Source of the DNA: Mucilaginibacter mallensis | Lineage (GTDB): Bacteria; Bacteroidota; Bacteroidia; Sphingobacteriales; Sphingobacteriaceae | Direction: 5' to 3' | NCBI RefSeq assembly: GCF_900105165.1 | Contig: NZ_LT629740.1 | Location: 5,208,001 to 5,272,000 of the forward strand | DNA: 64,000 nucleotides | Part shown: positions 8,141-16,502 of the stretch, piece by piece | How the letters are laid out: the number at the start of each line of letters is the position of its first letter | Numbering within the stretch: the stretch's first letter is position 1 | Notes under the pieces: model-generated | Database searches by the model: none | What the model saw: the letters and a program-made list of their open reading frames with translations, nothing else | What the model was told of the DNA's origin: nothing | Position numbers and translations under genes: made by a program

Positions 8141-9379
8141 ATGCAATTGGATAACGATCGCTCAGGCGAGGCTGAACTCATACGGTTGCTGCTTAAACGG
8201 CAGTCTGAATTAAACTCCTTATTGGAAGTGACCCGGGCAATCAATAAAAATACCGCCACCCCGGTATTGATCCAAATGCTTGAAGTTATTTTACAAAACT
8301 ACCTGCAGATCGGCAGGTTCCGGTTCCTGATACAACAAGACGACAGTTTTGCATGCATCTCAAAATATGGTGGTGTAATTGAACCGGTAAGCGCCTTACA
8401 CCGGGCCTGTATTAGTTTCAAAAAAATAAAGGTCCCTACGCCGGTATCCAGTCATAGCAATAGCGTGCTTAAGCAATACGATTACTTTATTCCCATATAT
8501 CATAAAAGCAAAGCCATAGCATTCGCGCTAATCGGCAACTTCAATACCTCGGCCGAAATGGTCAGTAACGATCTCACCTTTATCCAAACGCTCATAAATG
8601 TAATACTGGTAGCATTAGAGAATAAAAAACTCTTTAAAGAGCGCCTGCAATCAGAACGTTTTCAGCGCGAGATGGAGCTTGCTGTTGAAGTGCAGAACAT
8701 GCTGGTGCCCGTGCGCATACACAAGGACAAAGGTGTTGAGATTGATGCCCGATACCTGCCCCACCAAAACATTGGCGGCGATTATTTCGACTTTATCCGC
8801 CTTAATGAGCATGAGTTTTTGTGGTGCATTGCCGATGTGTCAGGCAAAGGGATCTCGGCGGCATTGCTGATGGCCAATTTCCAGGCCAGCCTGCATGCCT
8901 GGGCCACGGTGGAAAATGACTTGATAAACATTGTTGAGCGATTGAACAAAATAGTGCTTAATAACACCAAGGGTGAAAGGTTTATCACCCTCTTTATAGC
9001 CAAATATGATGAAAAAACCCGCCTGCTTAATTATATAAACGCGGGCCATAACCCCTCTATATTATACTCAAAAGGCGAGGCCGTGCAACTTAAGCTGGGC
9101 ACTACCATGCTGGGCGTTTTTGAGGAATTGCCTTTTATAAATCAGGGCGAAATAGATATCGACCCCGAAAGTCTGCTCTTTAATTACACCGACGGCCTTA
9201 TGGACTACGAATACCAGGGCGTTAAAAGCTGGAACGAAGACAAACTGTTAAAATTCCTGCTGCAACATGGCGAGCAATCGCCAGATCATTTTAACCAAAA
9301 CCTGCTTGATCATATAAAGGTGGTTACCAAGGGTAAGGCTATTGATGATATCACTTTGCTTACGTTACGGATATTTTGA
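8141..9379 (+). CDS. SpoIIE/RsbU-type PP2C protein phosphatase with N-terminal sensory domain
   Basis: 412 residues. A coiled start (residues 1-35) and a GAF-like region (about 25-165) precede a linker helix (FQREMELAVEVQNMLVP) typical of RsbU-like proteins. The PP2C domain shows GGDYFDF, DVSGKGISAALLMA, GHNPSILY and YTDGLMDYE, including the metal-binding Asp residues. Family members dephosphorylate anti-anti-sigma proteins in partner-switching or act as stress-signal outputs. No antagonist or kinase gene adjoins it, so the partner is unknown. It is soluble, with no signal peptide. Confidence 0.9.
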   Translation: MQLDNDRSGEAELIRLLLKRQSELNSLLEVTRAINKNTATPVLIQMLEVILQNYLQIGRFRFLIQQDDSFACISKYGGVIEPVSALHRACISFKKIKVPTPVSSHSNSVLKQYDYFIPIYHKSKAIAFALIGNFNTSAEMVSNDLTFIQTLINVILVALENKKLFKERLQSERFQREMELAVEVQNMLVPVRIHKDKGVEIDARYLPHQNIGGDYFDFIRLNEHEFLWCIADVSGKGISAALLMANFQASLHAWATVENDLINIVERLNKIVLNNTKGERFITLFIAKYDEKTRLLNYINAGHNPSILYSKGEAVQLKLGTTMLGVFEELPFINQGEIDIDPESLLFNYTDGLMDYEYQGVKSWNEDKLLKFLLQHGEQSPDHFNQNLLDHIKVVTKGKAIDDITLLTLRIF

Positions 9380-9478
9380 GAAGTCGTTAGTCCTGAGCCC
9401 GAAGTCGAGAGTCAAAAACAGCGATCTTAGTATTGACTTAAGACTCAATACTAAGGGCTTAAGACTTATCTTTTCAAC
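9380..9478. repeat. Word-permuted hairpin spacer (AGTC/GACT type)
   Basis: Contains AGTCGTTAGTCCTGAG and GAAGTCGAGAGTC on the left, and GACTTAAGACTCAATACTAAG with GGGCTTAAGACTT on the right, forming imperfect inverted arms. The same vocabulary recurs near 31112, 31285, 40115 and 53103. Confidence 0.55.
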
Positions 9479-9518
9479 ACCTCAAAAATTCCATCCTAAA
9501 AAATCAGATATTTGAAAA

Positions 9519-10115
9519 ATGTTATTAGCCAGGTACCAGCATGAGTTTATTGAAGCAGGCTGTGATGAAGCAGGTCGCGGTTGCCTTGCCGGGCCTGTAT
9601 TTGCCGCTGCCGTAATATTACCTGATGATTTTGACCACCATTTGCTGAATGATTCCAAACAGCTTACCGAAGCAGTAAGATATAAACTTAGGGCCGAGAT
9701 AGAACAAAAAGCCATAGCGTATGCCGTTGCATCGGTTGATAATCATGAGATCGATGAGATCAACATTCTCAACGCCTCTTTCCTGGCTATGCACCGGGCT
9801 ATTGCCAAACTGCATTTAAAGCCACAATTTTTGATTATTGATGGTAACCGCTTTAACAAATACGCTGATACCCCACATCACTGCATAGTGGAGGGCGACG
9901 CTAAATATTTCAGCATTGCGGCAGCATCCATCCTGGCTAAAACTTACCGCGATGATTATATGAAAAAAATCGCTGCCGAACATCCGGAATACGACTGGCA
10001 CAGCAACAAGGGCTATCCAACCATAAAACACCGCGAAATGGTTTTAAAAATAGGTTATACGCCCTATCATCGCCGCACTTTCCGTGTAAGCGACCCTCAG
10101 CTAAGTATTTTTTAA
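9519..10115 (+). CDS. rnhB: Ribonuclease HII
   Basis: 198 residues, usual size. It removes RNA from RNA-DNA hybrids and cuts at single ribonucleotides misincorporated in DNA. Characteristic motifs are GCDEAGRGCLAGPV (first catalytic Asp/Glu), LNDSKQLTE, FLIIDGN, EGDAKYFSIAAASILAK and the C-terminal DWHSNKGYPTIKHR. It is soluble and complete, starting at ATG 9519. The neighbours have no functional link to it. Confidence 0.96.
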   Translation: MLLARYQHEFIEAGCDEAGRGCLAGPVFAAAVILPDDFDHHLLNDSKQLTEAVRYKLRAEIEQKAIAYAVASVDNHEIDEINILNASFLAMHRAIAKLHLKPQFLIIDGNRFNKYADTPHHCIVEGDAKYFSIAAASILAKTYRDDYMKKIAAEHPEYDWHSNKGYPTIKHREMVLKIGYTPYHRRTFRVSDPQLSIF

Positions 10116-10124
10116 ACAGATGCT

Positions 10125-10154
10125 TTGATATAGTGCTTGCGGATGGTATTTTTG
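10125..10154 (+). promoter_or_regulatory. Promoter of the GT4 gene (TTG-N19-TATTTTTG)
   Basis: TTG at 10125-10127 and TATTTTTG at 10147-10154 are exactly 19 bp apart. The box lies inside the longest frame of the GT4 gene, so the true start must be downstream, most likely TTG at 10175. Confidence 0.7.
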
Positions 10155-10174
10155 TTACAAACCAAATTAACCAA

Positions 10175-11389
10175 TTGAAAATTCTTATACTGGCTTCCCG
10201 TGTCCCATTTCCGCAAAATGGCGGATATCAGATTGTGGTATATAATACCATTAAAGGTCTGGTCGACTTAGGTCATGAGGTATCTGTAGTAGCGCTTAAA
10301 ACAAAAAAGCATTATGAAACCAGCGAGCCGGATGACGAGCTGATCAGCAAAATAAACTACCGGGCTTATAATATCGATATCAATGTTTCGGTATTTGAAG
10401 TTGCCATGAACCTATTCAGCAAAACCTCCTTCAATATTAATAAGTATTATGATCCGGGCTTTGAACGGCTACTAGCGGTTGAGGTTAGGAACAATGCCTA
10501 TGATATTATCCAGTTTGATGGGCTGATGATGTCGTTATACCTTGCAGCAGTGCGTAAAAACTCCGGGGCCAAACTGGTTTACCGGGCACACAATATCGAA
10601 AACCAGGTATGGCAACGATTGGCCGAGCAAAAGAATGATCCCTTTAAAAAATCATATTTGAAGATGCACGCCCGGCGCATAAAAAATTATGAACTGGAGC
10701 AGCTCAATAAATTTGATGCCATAACCGTATTTACCGAGCAGGATAAAACCACCCTGACGGGGTACGGCACCAAAATACCCATTGATATTTTGCCGGTAGG
10801 TTTAAATATGGACAAATATCGTCCCGACTATAACAAAACCGAGGTGCCGAGTTTGTTCTTTCTCGGATCATTGGATTGGCTGCCTAATCGCGAGGGGATT
10901 GAATGGTTCCTGGATAATTTTTTAAAGGAATTTGTTGAGGGCGAATTGCCCGTAAGGTTTTATGTAGCCGGCAATGATATACCTGAACGTTTTGATGATT
11001 ACGAGGTAATGGGCAAGGTATTTATACAAGGCGAGGTTGATGACGCGCTGGAATTTGTGAACAGCAAATCCATTATGATAGTGCCGCTTTTATCGAGTGG
11101 TGGCATGCGCGTAAAAATTGTGGAAGGCATGGCTATGGAAAAATGCATCATCTCCACATCGCTGGGCGCCGAGGGCATTAATTATACCGATGGTGCTAAT
11201 ATATTGATAGCCAATGATAGCGACGAATTCTTCGAGGCTATGAAGCGATGCATATCCGATGAGGAATATTGCCGCGGAATAGGTTTAAATGCCCGCAAGC
11301 TGATAGAGCAGCAGCATGATGTTGGTGTAGTTACCGGCAGGCTGGTTAGTTTATATCAAAGATTACTCCCTGCCCTTATGTTGGGCTAA
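10175..11389 (+). CDS. Glycosyltransferase family 4 (GT-B fold)
   Basis: About 404 residues from TTG 10175, which gives the typical opening MKILILASRVPFPQNGGYQI. The longest frame begins at GTG 10133, but a well-formed promoter overlaps that start. The N-terminal half binds the acceptor (YRAHNIENQVW region); the C-terminal half has VFLGSLDWLPN-like and VPLLSSGGMRVKIVEGMAM motifs, the latter containing the sugar-nucleotide-binding Glu of retaining GT4 enzymes. It probably acts in exopolysaccharide or glycan synthesis. It follows rnhB closely but has its own promoter. Confidence 0.85.
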   Translation: MKILILASRVPFPQNGGYQIVVYNTIKGLVDLGHEVSVVALKTKKHYETSEPDDELISKINYRAYNIDINVSVFEVAMNLFSKTSFNINKYYDPGFERLLAVEVRNNAYDIIQFDGLMMSLYLAAVRKNSGAKLVYRAHNIENQVWQRLAEQKNDPFKKSYLKMHARRIKNYELEQLNKFDAITVFTEQDKTTLTGYGTKIPIDILPVGLNMDKYRPDYNKTEVPSLFFLGSLDWLPNREGIEWFLDNFLKEFVEGELPVRFYVAGNDIPERFDDYEVMGKVFIQGEVDDALEFVNSKSIMIVPLLSSGGMRVKIVEGMAMEKCIISTSLGAEGINYTDGANILIANDSDEFFEAMKRCISDEEYCRGIGLNARKLIEQQHDVGVVTGRLVSLYQRLLPALMLG

Positions 11390-11395
11390 TTTTAT

Positions 11396-11403
11396 TACTT
11401 TTG
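11396..11403 (+). promoter_or_regulatory. -7 box (TACTTTTG) of gcvT
   Basis: TACTTTTG fits TAnnTTTG and ends 20 bp before the gcvT ATG. No TTG lies at the canonical distance, so confidence is limited. Confidence 0.45.
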
Positions 11404-11423
11404 CCGCTTCAATAACTGATTTT

Positions 11424-12503
11424 ATGAAAAATACCGCTTTAACCGATATACACATTAAAGCAGGCGCCAAAATTGTGCCCTTCGCTGGTTATAACATGCC
11501 TGTGCAATATGCCGGGATCAACGCTGAACATGATACCGTACGCAAGTCGGTGGGTGTGTTTGATGTAAGCCACATGGGCGAGTTTATTTTAAAAGGCGAG
11601 CATGCTATCGACCTGATACAAAAAGTGAGCAGCAACGATGCTACTAAATTATATGACGGTAAAGTACAATACTCATGCCTGCCAAACGAAGATGGTGGTA
11701 TTGTTGACGATCTGCTGGTTTATCGCATTGACGAAAAAACCTACATGCTGGTAGTTAATGCTTCCAATATCGATAAGGATTGGGCATGGATATCAAAATA
11801 CAATACCTGGGGTGTGGATATGAAAAACATATCAGATCGTACTTCGCTGTTAGCTATTCAAGGCCCAAAAGCTGCTGAAGCTTTGCAAAGCCTTACAGAT
11901 ATCGACCTGCCATCAATGGAATATTACACCTTTAAAAAGGGAACATTTGCCGGCATTGATAATGTAGTGGTATCAGCAACCGGCTATACTGGCGCAGGTG
12001 GTTTCGAAGTGTATTTTGATAACGATCATGCTGAACATATCTGGAATGCGATTTTTGAAGCAGGTAAGCCATTCGGCATACAGCCAATTGGCTTGGGCGC
12101 CCGCGATACCTTACGCTTAGAGATGGGTTTCTGCCTTTATGGTAATGATATTGATGATACCACATCGCCGTTAGAAGCAGGTTTAGGTTGGGTAACCAAA
12201 TTCACTAAGGATTTTGTTAATGCTGATGCTCTGCAAGCACAAAAAACACAAGGTGTAAGTCAAAAACTGGTAGGTTTTGAAATGATTGACCGCGGCATCC
12301 CACGCCATGATTATGCGATAGTTGATACCGAAGGTAATACCATTGGTAAAGTAACTTCGGGCACACAATCACCATCATTGCAAAAAGCAATTGGCATGGG
12401 CTATGTAAAAAATGAGTTCGCCAAAGAAGGCACCGAGATCTACATCAGCATAAGAGATAATAAAGTTAGGGCAAAGGTGGTTAAGCCGCCATTCTATAAA
12501 TAG
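11424..12503 (+). CDS. gcvT: Aminomethyltransferase (glycine cleavage system T protein)
   Basis: 359 residues, full length. The T protein takes the aminomethyl group from lipoylated H protein and passes it to tetrahydrofolate, releasing ammonia. Motifs include FAGYNMPVQYAGI near the N-terminus, FDVSHMGEF, GYTGAGGFEVYF, GARDTLRLEMGFCLYGNDID (folate-site region) and a C-terminal barrel with GKVTSGTQSPSLQKAIGMGY. The other glycine cleavage genes are not nearby, as is usual in this phylum. A hairpin that may terminate transcription follows. Confidence 0.96.
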   Translation: MKNTALTDIHIKAGAKIVPFAGYNMPVQYAGINAEHDTVRKSVGVFDVSHMGEFILKGEHAIDLIQKVSSNDATKLYDGKVQYSCLPNEDGGIVDDLLVYRIDEKTYMLVVNASNIDKDWAWISKYNTWGVDMKNISDRTSLLAIQGPKAAEALQSLTDIDLPSMEYYTFKKGTFAGIDNVVVSATGYTGAGGFEVYFDNDHAEHIWNAIFEAGKPFGIQPIGLGARDTLRLEMGFCLYGNDIDDTTSPLEAGLGWVTKFTKDFVNADALQAQKTQGVSQKLVGFEMIDRGIPRHDYAIVDTEGNTIGKVTSGTQSPSLQKAIGMGYVKNEFAKEGTEIYISIRDNKVRAKVVKPPFYK

Positions 12504-12516
12504 TCATTATGTCATT

Positions 12517-12540
12517 GGGGCATTAAGCCATTAATGCCCC
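12517..12540 (+). terminator. Hairpin between gcvT and comB
   Basis: Perfect 10-bp stem GGGGCATTAA/TTAATGCCCC with a GCCA loop. It lacks a T tract, so it may be a repeat hairpin as much as a terminator. Flanking words (TGTCATTGGG, GACCCAATGAC) are also mutually inverted. Confidence 0.5.
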
Positions 12541-12570
12541 AGTGTGAATGACCCAATGACTCAATGATCA

Positions 12571-13284
12571 ATGACTGAATTAAACGTTTGCCTTAGCCCT
12601 TCGCTCATCCCGCTTTTTGAGGTTGAGGATTATATAGTAGTTATCATAGATATTTTCAGAGCCACATCATCCATTTGCTATGGTATTGATAATGGCGCTG
12701 AAGCTATTATCCCTGTATCCCAAGTGGAGGAATGTGTGGCCTACCAGGGAAAATACCCGCATTATTTACTGGCTGCAGAACGCGATGGCAAAGTGGTTAC
12801 CGGGTTTGATTTTGGTAATTCGCCGTTCTCTTATACTGAGGAAAAGGTTGCCGGCAAAACAGTGGTGCTTACTACTACAAATGGTACGCACGCGCTGCAT
12901 TTATCAAGAAATGCAAAAAAGGTGGTTATCGGTTCTTTTTTAAACCTTACCTCCATATGCAACTGGTTAAAAACACAGAATGACAACATCCTGCTCGTTT
13001 GCGCCGGCTGGAAAAATAACTTTAACCTGGAGGACACCCTATTTGCAGGAGCAGTGGTTGACCAGTTAAAAGGCGGTGGCTTTGTGCTGGATGATGCCGC
13101 CATCGCATCTAATGATCTGTACCAGATTGCTAAAAGTGATCTGGATACCTATCTTAAAAAAACATCCCACAGCGAGCGCCTTAAAAAACTAGGTATTGAA
13201 GCTGATATAGCATTCTGCTTGCAGGTTGATATTACAACGGCTATCCCGGTTTTAGAGGGTGAGAAATTAGTGAAGTTGGTGTAA
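12571..13284 (+). CDS. comB: 2-phosphosulfolactate phosphatase family protein
   Basis: 237 residues. ComB-family enzymes dephosphorylate 2-phosphosulfolactate on the route to coenzyme M in archaea; in bacteria the family is widespread with an uncertain physiological substrate. Family features seen: VVIIDIFRATSSICYGIDNGA, the AERDGKVVTGFDFGNSPF block, VVLTTTNGTHAL and LVCAGWKNNFNLEDTLFAGA. No coenzyme M pathway gene is nearby. ATG 12571 is the first good start, just after a hairpin. Confidence 0.88.
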   Translation: MTELNVCLSPSLIPLFEVEDYIVVIIDIFRATSSICYGIDNGAEAIIPVSQVEECVAYQGKYPHYLLAAERDGKVVTGFDFGNSPFSYTEEKVAGKTVVLTTTNGTHALHLSRNAKKVVIGSFLNLTSICNWLKTQNDNILLVCAGWKNNFNLEDTLFAGAVVDQLKGGGFVLDDAAIASNDLYQIAKSDLDTYLKKTSHSERLKKLGIEADIAFCLQVDITTAIPVLEGEKLVKLV

Positions 13285-13297
13285 CCTGTAACAAAAA

Positions 13298-13376
13298 CGG
13301 GGCATGTTGAGGCACTCGAAACATGCGGGTAAAGGCCTCTGCGCTCACACTTCGAGTGCCTCAGTGTGACACCCCG
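13298..13376. repeat. Palindromic element after comB
   Basis: Perfect 13-bp arms TGAGGCACTCGAA (13308-13320) and TTCGAGTGCCTCA (13351-13363), flanked by CGGGG/CCCCG. It lies between convergent genes and may end transcription from both sides. Confidence 0.65.
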
Positions 13377-13419
13377 CCCGCTGAAAAGATTATTTTAGCC
13401 CCTCGTTTACTCCTGTGCG

Positions 13420-14340
13420 TTAACCTGCTTTTCTGCGTTTGCGCCATATTTTTATCAGCCAATAAAAAATCACAAGGACTAATAATAAGGGCCATAATGT
13501 AATTAAACCGAAAAACAGATTCTGCAATATTTCCCAACCGTCGGCAATAGCTTTTTTAAATTTGTATACCGCCCCATTACCCGTATCAACTTGCGCGCTT
13601 TCCTGGGTATAAAATGTGATATCAAGCGAACTATAAGCAACCTGTTTGCTTAAATAATTAAGCTGCCCTTGTGTCGATTCAATATCACTGCGTATTTCGG
13701 TTAGTTTATTTTGTATCTCTAACAGGTCTGATATTTTTGATGATTTATTTAGCAATTCCAGGTAACGTTTCTCAAGCAACTTTTTATTATTCAACCGTGT
13801 TTGTATGTCGATATACTTAGTGGTTTCGTCAGTAACACTTATATTTTTAGTGTCAATTTTATACGCAGTTGAAGAAACTGAATCCAGGAGAAAATCAAAA
13901 CTTTTAGCCGGGATACGTACTTTTAATTCGTACTGTTTACGGTTTTCATCAGCATTAGTTGATTGATTATCCTCTTCTACATAACCTCCATATTTTTTAA
14001 GCGAAACCAATATCTTTTTACGCGTGGCTATTAAATTGTTAGTTTCAAACTCAATATCTCCATTTTTAACTAACTTTTTTGAGGTATCCTGTATACTATT
14101 ATTTGTGCCTGCATTTTCATAACCCGCTGCTACTCTTGCATCATCGTTTCCAACAGCCCCGTCAACATTAACATCTGCATTTGGAGCAGCCTCCTGTGCT
14201 TTTGGCCCGGGATCAGCATTTACCAATATTTCCTTATCCTCCTTACCATCAGGTGGTGGCAACCTGGCCTGATCAGTAGTTTTGCTTTTACAGGCAACAA
14301 ATAAGAGTAGCAATCCAGCAATAAAAATTAGCTTTTTCAT
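13420..14340 (-). CDS. DUF4349 lipoprotein with C-terminal transmembrane helix
   Basis: 306 residues. A lipoprotein signal (LLLLFVAC, Cys17) is followed by a polar linker, then the DUF4349 region: VKNGDIEFETNNL, a beta-rich part, a central coiled coil (LLEIQNKLTEIRSDIESTQG), and a final hydrophobic helix (LFFGLITLWPLLLVLVIFYW) with a basic tail. Both ends could thus be membrane-associated. The function of DUF4349 is unknown. The gene starts 2 bp after the MazG-like stop codon, so it is the third gene of a dtd-mazG-DUF4349 operon. Confidence 0.85.
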   Translation of the reverse strand: MKKLIFIAGLLLLFVACKSKTTDQARLPPPDGKEDKEILVNADPGPKAQEAAPNADVNVDGAVGNDDARVAAGYENAGTNNSIQDTSKKLVKNGDIEFETNNLIATRKKILVSLKKYGGYVEEDNQSTNADENRKQYELKVRIPAKSFDFLLDSVSSTAYKIDTKNISVTDETTKYIDIQTRLNNKKLLEKRYLELLNKSSKISDLLEIQNKLTEIRSDIESTQGQLNYLSKQVAYSSLDITFYTQESAQVDTGNGAVYKFKKAIADGWEILQNLFFGLITLWPLLLVLVIFYWLIKIWRKRRKAG

Positions 14341-14342
14341 AT

Positions 14343-14672
14343 CTATGGTTTTAGTTTCTCATTGTTTCGATGCCTGTCAGCATCCCTGATGCTTTTCTTT
14401 TGCATGTTCTTTTCCAAAGCATCCGTCAGGTCTATCCCTGTTTGATTAGCCAGGCATATCAGCACAAAAAGCACATCCGCCATTTCATCAGCCAAATTCA
14501 CTTCAGTATCCGATTTCTTGAACGATTGCTCGCCATATTGCCTTGCCATAATACGGGCAACCTCCCCAACTTCTTCCATTAAAATGGCTGTGTTAGTTAG
14601 TTCGTTAAAATAACGGATGCCTGTGGTGTTAATCCACTTATCTACAAGATGCTGTGCTTCTTTAATTTCCAT
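14343..14672 (-). CDS. MazG-like nucleotide pyrophosphohydrolase
   Basis: 109 residues, a single all-alpha NTP pyrophosphohydrolase domain. The magnesium-binding signature is seen as EEVGEVARI and, about 25 residues on, LADEMADVLFVL. Such enzymes hydrolyse NTPs or dNTPs to monophosphates for housecleaning. It lies 17 bp after dtd and 2 bp before the DUF4349 gene. Pairing with D-aminoacyl-tRNA deacylase suggests a quality-control unit, an inference from position only. Confidence 0.88.
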   Translation of the reverse strand: MEIKEAQHLVDKWINTTGIRYFNELTNTAILMEEVGEVARIMARQYGEQSFKKSDTEVNLADEMADVLFVLICLANQTGIDLTDALEKNMQKKSIRDADRHRNNEKLKP

Positions 14673-14689
14673 AATAATTATGCACTAAT

Positions 14690-15148
14690 TTAGTGATTCT
14701 CTTTGTCCTTAGTATCCATTATAATCGTAACCGGGCCGTCGTTCAGCAGCTCAATTTTCATATCGGCACCAAAAATACCGGTTGCTGTTTTTTTGCCGGT
14801 GATGGCGCTCAGCGTTTTTATCATTTGCTCATATAGCGGTATCGCCTTATCGGGCCGTGCCGCACGAATGAATGATGGCCGGTTCCCCTTTTTAGTTTGT
14901 GCAAATAAAGTGAATTGCGATATCAGCAGAATATTGCCATCAATATCAGCTAATGCTTTGTTCATCAAGCCGTTTTCATCTCCAAAAACACGTAGTCCGC
15001 ATATTTTTTGAGCCAACCATTGCAGGTCTTCATCGGTATCAGCATCCTCAATCCCTAACAAAACCAAAAAACCTGCATCAATTTGCCCGGTAACTTCGCC
15101 ATCTACGGTGCAGCTTGCCCGGGTAACGCGTTGTATTACTGCTCTCAT
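14690..15148 (-). CDS. dtd: D-aminoacyl-tRNA deacylase
   Basis: 152 residues, standard size. It hydrolyses D-amino acids (and glycine from tRNA-Ala) off mischarged tRNA. Family motifs are present: MRAVIQRVTRASCTVDGEV at the start, LLISQFTLFAQTKKGNRPSF in the middle, and NDGPVTI near the end, which holds the cross-subunit Gly-Pro motif. It is the first gene of a minus-strand operon and is divergent from the trans-sulfuration gene at 15256. Confidence 0.96.
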   Translation of the reverse strand: MRAVIQRVTRASCTVDGEVTGQIDAGFLVLLGIEDADTDEDLQWLAQKICGLRVFGDENGLMNKALADIDGNILLISQFTLFAQTKKGNRPSFIRAARPDKAIPLYEQMIKTLSAITGKKTATGIFGADMKIELLNDGPVTIIMDTKDKENH

Positions 15149-15203
15149 GTATTAATTATACGTATAATGTAGAATTTGTGGGCAATGTATTAATTCTTGG
15201 CTA

Positions 15204-15224
15204 AAAACTGCTAAGTTCGCAGTT
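15204..15224. repeat. Short perfect hairpin in a divergent promoter region
   Basis: AAACTGC/GCAGTTT with a 7-nt loop, 30 bp upstream of the trans-sulfuration gene. It could be an operator or an mRNA leader stem. No SAM riboswitch is recognised. Confidence 0.35.
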
Positions 15225-15255
15225 TCTAATTTCGTTCTACTTTAATAAGTATATA

Positions 15256-16488
15256 ATGACTGCTAAAAGAGGCTTTACAACCACCCTATTACATTCCGAT
15301 CGCCTGGGCAAACCCGAGCATGGCGCTATGCATAAACCCGTTCATACCTCGGTTGCTTATGGTTATGATGATGTGCAGGACCTGGTGGATGTATTCCAGA
15401 ATAAAACAAAAGGCTACGCATATTCACGCCAGGGAAACCCTACCGTTACCGCTTTAGAGCAAAAGGTAACGCAAATGGAAAAGGGCTTATCTACTATCGC
15501 TTTTTCAACCGGTATGGCGGCTATATCAGCTACCATTATGGCGCTGATCAGGAAAACGGATCATATCGTAGCCAGCTCTTATTTGTTCGGCAACTCACGC
15601 AGCATTTTCCAAACCTTTATTGAACTAGGGCTCGATTTTACTTTTGTTGACCCAACCGATGTTAATAATGTTCGTGATGCTATAAAAGAAAACACCAAAA
15701 TGGTGTTCCTGGAAACCATTGCTAACCCTGCTACGCAAATAGCCGACATGGCAAACATAGGCGACCTTTGCGAAGAAAAAGGATTGCTATATATAGTTGA
15801 TAACACCATGACCTCGCCTTACCTTTTCAACCCGGTTGATGTTAAGGCTACGCATGTGATCAACTCATTAACCAAATACATTGGCGGTCATGGCAACGCA
15901 CTGGGTGGCAGTGTTACCGATACCGGCTTGTTTGACTGGGAAAACTACCCCAACATTTACGATGTATTTAAAAAGGGTGATGTAAAAGCCTGGGGCATGA
16001 CCCAAATCCGCAAGAAAGGCTTGCGCGACGCCGGAGGCACATTAGCCCCGGAGGCAGCTCACTCTATATCTGTAGGTTCTGAAACATTGGCCCTGCGTAT
16101 GGAACGCGCCTGCAATAACGCCCAAAACTTAGCCGAATACCTGGATACGCATCCGCTGATAAAGAAAGTATATTATCCCGGCATACAAACCCACCCGCAA
16201 CATGAATTAGCTACCGAACTGTTCAAAAAACACGGCAGCTTACTAAGCTTTGAGGTTGAAGAAAGCGTTGATTGCTTTGCCTTTTTAAACAAACTGCAAC
16301 TGGTAGTAAAGTCAAGTAATCTGGGTGATACCCGCACACTGGCCATCCCCGTTGCGCAAACCATTTTCAATGAACTAGGCCCTGAAAAACGTGCCGAAAT
16401 GGGTATCTCTGATTTTATGATCCGCCTATCAATTGGTATTGAAGATATTGAAGACCTACTGGCTGATTTTAAGCAAGCGTTGGAATAA
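15256..16488 (+). CDS. Cys/Met metabolism PLP-dependent enzyme (cystathionine gamma-synthase family)
   Basis: 410 residues of the trans-sulfuration family, which makes or breaks C-S bonds of cystathionine, homocysteine or methionine. Seen: YSRQGNPTVTALEQKV (substrate/PLP loop), STGMAAISA, VDNTMTSPYLFNPV, the PLP-lysine motif NSLTKYIGGHGNALGG, and the C-terminal SSNLGDTRTLAIPV. Which reaction it runs (cystathionine gamma-synthase, O-acetylhomoserine sulfhydrylase or gamma-lyase) cannot be settled from motifs. It is monocistronic and convergent with the WG-repeat gene, 14 bp apart. Confidence 0.9.
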   Translation: MTAKRGFTTTLLHSDRLGKPEHGAMHKPVHTSVAYGYDDVQDLVDVFQNKTKGYAYSRQGNPTVTALEQKVTQMEKGLSTIAFSTGMAAISATIMALIRKTDHIVASSYLFGNSRSIFQTFIELGLDFTFVDPTDVNNVRDAIKENTKMVFLETIANPATQIADMANIGDLCEEKGLLYIVDNTMTSPYLFNPVDVKATHVINSLTKYIGGHGNALGGSVTDTGLFDWENYPNIYDVFKKGDVKAWGMTQIRKKGLRDAGGTLAPEAAHSISVGSETLALRMERACNNAQNLAEYLDTHPLIKKVYYPGIQTHPQHELATELFKKHGSLLSFEVEESVDCFAFLNKLQLVVKSSNLGDTRTLAIPVAQTIFNELGPEKRAEMGISDFMIRLSIGIEDIEDLLADFKQALE

Positions 16489-16502
16489 GATAAGTAAATG
16501 AT

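Noticed and set aside
10133..10174. GTG start extending the GT4 gene
   Set aside because: It would lie inside a perfect TTG-N19-TATTTTTG promoter; TTG 10175 gives the normal family start.
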